Below, piece after piece: positions 60,073-64,000 of a stretch of DNA of 64,000 nt. Source of the DNA: an uncultured Microbacteriaceae bacterium (lineage in GTDB: Bacteria > Actinomycetota > Actinomycetes > Actinomycetales > Microbacteriaceae); contig CAJAKC010000022.1 of NCBI GenBank assembly GCA_903940225.1, positions 1 through 64,000 on the forward strand, read 5' to 3'. Both the position numbers and the translations under genes were made by a program. Below the pieces are notes generated by a model that worked only from the letters and a program-made list of their open reading frames with translations, did no database searches and was not told the DNA's origin. Position 1 is the first letter of the stretch. Every line of letters starts with the position of its first letter.

Positions 60073-61140
60073 TTACTTGATTGCTGCAGTGATGGTCGCT
60101 GCGCGCTCGCGGGTCGCGCCACTGATCGGGGCGCTGCCTGCGGCCGACGCTGCATCTGCTTGGCCAGCTTCGCTGGTCAGGTACGAGGCGTAAGCATTCA
60201 CGAGAACGCCGATTGCATCATCGTCGTAGTCGTTGCACCCAACGAGGAACGACACGAGCACGAGCGGGTAAACGCCGGCCGATGTCGAGTCGCGCTTGAG
60301 GTCGATTGCCATGTCGGTTTCGCTGCGGTCGGCAACTGGAGTCGAGTCAGGGATAACCGCTGCTGCTGCATCGGACTCCGGTCCCTGCCAGAATTCGCCA
60401 ACCTTGATGGCAGCGGCAACAAGGTCGCCGGCCTTCGACGCGTCGGCGTAACCGATGGTGCCGGTTCCGTTGGTGACAGCATCGATGACGCCCGAGGTTC
60501 CGGAAGCGCCTTCACCCGTTGTGTAAGGGAACGTGTCGCTCACTTCGCCATCCCAGATGTCTCCAGCGGTCTTTGACAGATAGTTGCTGAAGTTCTTGGT
60601 GGTTCCCGAATCGTCCGAACGGTGAACGGCAGTGATGGTGAGGTCGGGCAGCATCGCCGTCGGGTTGTCAGCAGCAATGGCCGCGTCGTTCCAGTTGGTG
60701 ATGTCACCCTTGAAGATGCTGGCGATCGTCGCCGGGGCAAGGTTGATCGAGTCGACACCGTCGACGTTGACTACAACGGCGATAGGTGAAACGTAGACGG
60801 GGACCTCGAAGAATCCGGTTCCGGGAACGCACAGCGGCGACTCGGTCGTGAGCTCGTCGTCCTTGAGGTAGGAGTCGGTCCCTGCGAACGCAACAGCACC
60901 GGAGAGGAACGACTCGCGCCCCGCACCCGAACCCGAGGGGTCGTAGTTGACGGTGACGCCCTCGTTGGCCTTCTGGAAGGCGGCGATCCATGCTTCTTGT
61001 GCCGAACCGGCGGACGAAGCGCCCGCGCCGTTCAGTGTTCCCGTGAGGTCACTTGCGGGGGTTCCCTCATTTGCGGCGCAGCCCGCGAGTGCGAGAGATG
61101 CAACCGCGACGACTCCAGCGATCTGAAGTGATTTGAACAT
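60073..61140 (-). CDS. pstS: phosphate-binding lipoprotein PstS
   Basis: The 355-residue solute-binding protein has a lipobox LAGC with Cys21 after a typical signal peptide. Phosphate-contact segments are GAGASSAGSAQEAWI, DPSGSGAGRESFLSG, VHRSDDSGTTKNFSNYL and TGEGASGTSGVIDAV. It delivers phosphate to PstCAB. AAAGG lies upstream of the ATG. First gene of the operon, downstream of a PHO-box-like repeat. Confidence 0.97.
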   Translation of the reverse strand: MFKSLQIAGVVAVASLALAGCAANEGTPASDLTGTLNGAGASSAGSAQEAWIAAFQKANEGVTVNYDPSGSGAGRESFLSGAVAFAGTDSYLKDDELTTESPLCVPGTGFFEVPVYVSPIAVVVNVDGVDSINLAPATIASIFKGDITNWNDAAIAADNPTAMLPDLTITAVHRSDDSGTTKNFSNYLSKTAGDIWDGEVSDTFPYTTGEGASGTSGVIDAVTNGTGTIGYADASKAGDLVAAAIKVGEFWQGPESDAAAAVIPDSTPVADRSETDMAIDLKRDSTSAGVYPLVLVSFLVGCNDYDDDAIGVLVNAYASYLTSEAGQADAASAAGSAPISGATRERAATITAAIK

Positions 61141-61215
61141 TGGAATGTGTACCTTTCGTGTTGGTGTCAGATGACTTTTTCACTCTAAGGGTGGACAAAT
61201 GTCCAGCGGGGGGAG

Positions 61216-61237
61216 AACAGGTGAACGACAAGTGAAT
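61216..61237 (-). promoter_or_regulatory. PHO box-like 11-bp direct repeats upstream of pstS
   Basis: Minus strand: ATTCACTTGTC followed directly by GTTCACCTGTT. The GTTCACC-type 11-bp tandem repeat is the known PhoP/RegX3-class site in actinobacteria. It lies about 75-95 bases before the pstS start. Confidence 0.65.
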
Positions 61238-61249
61238 AAATCTGGTCCT

Positions 61250-61903
61250 TTAGATTTCAGTCTCTGACCAGTCGCCCGTCGTGAGGTAGCTGACCTTCGA
61301 CGAGATCTCGACAACGTGATCGGCGAACCGCTCAAGGTACCGTGAAGCAAGAGTCACATCAACGGTAAACATGGCGTTCTCCGACCACTCGTCGCTGAGA
61401 ACCACATCAAACACGTGACGGTGCAGCTCGTCGACTCGTTCGTCTTCCGCCTGAATTTTGCGGGCAAGATCGACGTCGGTGTTCTTGAGAACCTTCGCGG
61501 TCTTTCGGGCAAGTCGGACAACCAGACGGGACATTTCGTCAAAAGTGTCTTCGAGCGCTTCGGGAACCGCCGACGCCGGAAAACGGTATCGAGCAATAGC
61601 CGCGATGTGGCCGGCGAGTGAAGCCATGCGCTCGAGCGAGTTGGACATGCGAAGCGCCGAAACGAGAATGCGCAAATCCCGAGCAACGGGTGCCTGCCGA
61701 GCGAGCACGCGAATGACGAGTTCATCAAGAGCGAGGGCCTTATCGGAAATTGCGTCGGCACTAGCGAGGGCCTGGTCCGCCTTAGCGACGTCCGTTCCGC
61801 AGAATCCCTGCGTTGCGTTATCGATGATGGTGATGACGTTGTCCGCAATCTCGACCAGGCGGTCTTGGACCTCATGCAATTCCTGCTGGAACATTTCGCG
61901 CAT
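61250..61903 (-). CDS. phoU: phosphate signalling protein PhoU
   Basis: This 217-residue all-helical protein of two three-helix bundles has the PhoU metal motifs (ERMASLAGHIAAIARYR and ERFADHVVEISSKV; pattern E-R-x2-D/S-x3-N/H). It links Pst transport activity to the sensor kinase and dampens its signalling. It is transcribed separately, upstream of pstS and divergent from senX3, sharing a 144-base control region. Confidence 0.96.
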   Translation of the reverse strand: MREMFQQELHEVQDRLVEIADNVITIIDNATQGFCGTDVAKADQALASADAISDKALALDELVIRVLARQAPVARDLRILVSALRMSNSLERMASLAGHIAAIARYRFPASAVPEALEDTFDEMSRLVVRLARKTAKVLKNTDVDLARKIQAEDERVDELHRHVFDVVLSDEWSENAMFTVDVTLASRYLERFADHVVEISSKVSYLTTGDWSETEI

Positions 61904-61943
61904 GGCGTATGCCTTCTTCCGTGTTTGACTTCACCGTGTCAAA

Positions 61944-61965
61944 TTTGGGTGAACATTCGGCAAAC
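61944..61965 (-). promoter_or_regulatory. PHO box-like repeats between phoU and senX3
   Basis: Minus strand: GTTTGCCGAAT then GTTCACCCAAA, two adjoining 11-bp units. It is positioned to act on phoU. A weaker TTTCACCCGAA unit follows on the plus strand toward senX3. Confidence 0.5.
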
Positions 61966-62035
61966 TGTCCCTGAATTTCACCCGAACCTTCGCCATCCGG
62001 CGAGCGACCCGTTATGCCAATAATGGCACGTGACC

Positions 62036-62041
62036 TAGTCT
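62036..62041 (+). promoter_or_regulatory. -10 element TAGTCT of a leaderless promoter (senX3)
   Basis: TAGTCT lies 6 bases before ATG 62048; no Shine-Dalgarno. Confidence 0.5.
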
Positions 62042-62047
62042 AAAAGC

Positions 62048-63187
62048 ATGACATCCGAGAGCACCGTGGTGCTTGCCGTGCTCGGTGCGACAGTCGCATC
62101 CGGTGTCGTTGTTGCCCTCTTCACCTGGCTGTTGACGCGGCGAGCGATGTCCAGTCGCATGGTCGACAGCAATGTGCTCGAGGTCGGCGAGAAGCTGATC
62201 GACGTTCTCGCAACCGCAGGCTTGGTCATCGACCACTCCAACTCGGTCGTCCGCTATTCGGCCAGTGCCACGGCAATGGGGTTGATTCGCAACCGCGGTC
62301 TTGCGGTCCCTGAACTTCGCGCAATCGTCGACGAGGTTCGGCGCAGCGGCGAGCCCGTGTATCAGGAGCTCGAACTCGCCCGAAAATCGGGTGACTATTA
62401 CTGGGTTGATGTCCGCGCCGCGCTGGCGGGTAACGGAAACGTGGTGTTGCTTCTCGAAGACAACACCGAGGGCCACCGACTCGACGACGCTCGTCGCGAC
62501 TTCATCGCGAACATTTCGCATGAGCTGAAGACGCCCATTGGCGCAATCGGTCTGCTCGCCGAGGCGCTGGTTGGCGCTACCGACGACCCCGAGACGGTTC
62601 GGAAGTTTTCCAAGAACCTCCTCAAAGAATCGCGGCGCCTCGCGGATCTTGTTCAAGACATCATTCAGCTGTCGCGCGTGCAATCCAATGAGGTGCTCCG
62701 GAAGGCAACACCTGTCCGGATCTCCGACATCATCGCCGAGGCGACGGAACGATGCGCAATCCTCGCTGAGTCACAGTCAATCTCCATCACGGTGGAGTGT
62801 CCCGAGTCGGAATACGTCGTCGGTGATTCCGAATTGCTCATCGTGGCCGTCAAAAACCTCATCGATAACGCCATTCAATACTCCGAACCGAAAAAGCGTG
62901 TTGGTATTGGAGTAAAAGCCGCCGACAATTCGGTGCAGATTGCCGTGGCGGACGCGGGCATGGGGATTCCGCAGGACGAACAGGCGCGCATCTTTGAACG
63001 GTTCTATCGGGTTGACGCCTCGCGCTCGCGCCAAACCGGTGGCACCGGCTTAGGGCTCAGCCTGGTGAAGCACATCGCGTTGAGTCACGGCGGCGAGGTT
63101 ACGCTGTTCTCGCAAGTCGGAATCGGCTCGACGTTCACTATTCGACTTCCCCGCTTCGACCCCGCTCAATTGGAGGCACTGTCATGA
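62048..63187 (+). CDS. senX3: phosphate sensor histidine kinase (SenX3/PhoR type)
   Basis: This 379-residue kinase has an N-terminal membrane helix at about residues 7-30 and a PAS-like domain at about 45-140. HisKA follows with the phospho-acceptor in ANISHELKTPIGAIGLLAEAL near residue 160. The HATPase domain has NLIDNAIQYS, ADAGMGIP and GGTGLGLSLVKH. It partners the downstream RegX3, overlapping it by 4 bases. Location beside phoU/pst supports the phosphate role. Confidence 0.93.
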   Translation: MTSESTVVLAVLGATVASGVVVALFTWLLTRRAMSSRMVDSNVLEVGEKLIDVLATAGLVIDHSNSVVRYSASATAMGLIRNRGLAVPELRAIVDEVRRSGEPVYQELELARKSGDYYWVDVRAALAGNGNVVLLLEDNTEGHRLDDARRDFIANISHELKTPIGAIGLLAEALVGATDDPETVRKFSKNLLKESRRLADLVQDIIQLSRVQSNEVLRKATPVRISDIIAEATERCAILAESQSISITVECPESEYVVGDSELLIVAVKNLIDNAIQYSEPKKRVGIGVKAADNSVQIAVADAGMGIPQDEQARIFERFYRVDASRSRQTGGTGLGLSLVKHIALSHGGEVTLFSQVGIGSTFTIRLPRFDPAQLEALS

Positions 63188-63867
63188 CCACGGTTCTCGT
63201 CGTCGAAGATGAAAAGTCCCTGCGCGAACCCCTCGTGTTCTTGCTGGAGAAAGAGGGATTCACGGTCCACTCGGCCGAAGATGGCAAGGCGGCGCTGGAG
63301 AAGTTCCGTGCGGTGCAACCGGACATCGTGCTGCTCGATCTCATGCTTCCCGGAATCAGCGGAACCGAGGTTTGTCGGGAGATTCGCGCAACGTCGGCGG
63401 TGCCCATCATCATGGTCACCGCGAAGGATGGCGAAATCGACAAGGTCGTCGGGTTGGAAATCGGGGCGGACGATTACGTCACCAAACCCTATTCGACCCG
63501 CGAACTGCTCGCACGAATGAAGGCGGTCTTGCGCCGCGGAAGTTCGACCGGCGGCTCTGGACCGTCCTCCATCTTGGAAGCAGGACCCATCCGGCTCGAC
63601 GCCGAACGCCACAAGGTGTTCGTCGACGATAAACCCGTCTCTCTTCCCCTCAAAGAGTTTGAACTGCTCGAGTACCTCATGGAGAACGTGAATCGCGTTC
63701 TCACACGGGGGCAAATCATCGACCGCGTGTGGGGGTCGAACTATTACGGTGACACCAAGACGCTCGACGTTCACGTCAAGCGGATTCGGTCAAAAATCGA
63801 GACCGATCCAAAAAACCCGACACTCATCGTGACGGTTCGCGGACTGGGCTACAAGTTCGAACTCTGA
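63184..63867 (+). CDS. regX3: phosphate response regulator (RegX3/PhoB type)
   Basis: This 227-residue OmpR-family regulator has a receiver at residues 1-115 with phospho-acceptor Asp in IVLLDLMLPGISG and Lys in MVTAKDGEID. The winged-helix domain at about 130-225 contains LKEFELLEYLMENVNRVLTRGQ and TVRGLGYKFEL. It is expected to bind the 11-bp repeats upstream of pstS and phoU. ATGA-coupled to senX3. Confidence 0.95.
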   Translation: MTTVLVVEDEKSLREPLVFLLEKEGFTVHSAEDGKAALEKFRAVQPDIVLLDLMLPGISGTEVCREIRATSAVPIIMVTAKDGEIDKVVGLEIGADDYVTKPYSTRELLARMKAVLRRGSSTGGSGPSSILEAGPIRLDAERHKVFVDDKPVSLPLKEFELLEYLMENVNRVLTRGQIIDRVWGSNYYGDTKTLDVHVKRIRSKIETDPKNPTLIVTVRGLGYKFEL

Positions 63868-63868
63868 G

Positions 63869-64000
63869 TCACGGAACGCGGCGAAGCCACTCGTCGCTCG
63901 AATACTTCGTTTCGACGAGTTCGCGCATCCGGTGTGTCTCCGCTTCGGTGATCGAGCCCTCGCGCAGACCGTACAGGGAGCGGAACGTGGACACCATCAC
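63869..64000 (-). CDS. C-terminal fragment of an unidentified protein (5' end outside window)
   Basis: An open frame of 43 residues runs in from the right edge and stops at 63869, converging with regX3 one base away. The visible end contains FRSLYGLREGSITEAE and ends DEWLRRVP: hydrophilic, helical-looking, not a membrane segment. I do not recognise the family. Codon use looks normal, and an ATG lies near the edge, so the gene could even begin in this stretch. Confidence 0.45.
   Translation of the reverse strand: MMVSTFRSLYGLREGSITEAETHRMRELVETKYSSDEWLRRVP

Noticed and set aside
61192-61205. TGGAC-AAAT-GTCCA inverted repeat upstream of pstS as a separate operator
   Set aside because: Short and with no matching regulator; the neighbouring 11-bp repeats explain control better.

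Overview
The window reads as one contiguous chromosomal stretch of a high-GC Gram-positive bacterium (Actinobacteria). Three things support this: the block tRNA-Trp, secE, nusG, rplK, rplA ... rplJ, rplL flanked by MaoC-type dehydratases and murB; the 32-residue bS22 ribosomal protein; and the SenX3/RegX3-type phosphate system. Family-level placement (probably Microbacteriaceae with a compact genome) is inference. Genes are packed tightly, with many 1-26 bp overlaps, and there is no gap above 300 bases, no transposase and no CRISPR.

Layout: 1-7713 holds a DUF3817 fragment, a DUF4870 protein, a saccharopine-dehydrogenase-like enzyme, and the rplJ-rplL and rplK-rplA ribosomal pairs separated by a two-component system. 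6775-16139 holds nusG, secE and tRNA-Trp, then aspC, murB, MaoC proteins, a YedK/HMCES-type protein, a glutaredoxin-like protein, a HAD hydrolase, bS22, an ArsR regulator, proC and tadA. 16139-26071 holds upp, an orphan winged-helix regulator, a photolyase, pseudouridine catabolism (kinase plus glycosidase), a YbjT-like SDR, an EamA exporter, an LCP protein and acetoacetyl-CoA synthetase. 26058-34832 is a myo-inositol catabolic locus: a LacI repressor and a dehydrogenase face an iolE-iolC-aldolase-iolB-dehydrogenase-iolD operon, with a palindromic operator between them.

34844-47072 is the most unusual region. A GGT-like Ntn hydrolase, an M20 homologue with altered metal ligands and a GntR regulator diverge from a long operon: 2-oxoacid dehydrogenase E1 alpha and beta, a free-standing lipoyl domain, a GlcG/HbpS protein, an SDR, a diaminopropionate ammonia-lyase-like enzyme, an NCS1 permease, an MBL-fold lactonase-like hydrolase, a second SDR and a TetR regulator. 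A perfect 16-bp palindrome lies over the -10 region of the divergent promoter. The substrate is unknown; this is my candidate for an undescribed catabolic system.

47138-64000 contains tRNA-Arg, a RidA protein, a large secreted protein ending in an LAXTG sorting signal, two tRNA-Ser genes, a second LCP protein, serS and pheA, a VanY-type lipoprotein, a DHA2 exporter, and the full phosphate system (pstSCAB, phoU, senX3/regX3) with 11-bp PHO-box-like repeats.

A recurring feature is a TANNNT hexamer 6-7 bases upstream of a start codon that lacks an obvious Shine-Dalgarno. About eighteen genes show it and are predicted to make leaderless mRNAs. In two divergent pairs the two opposing -10 hexamers overlap.
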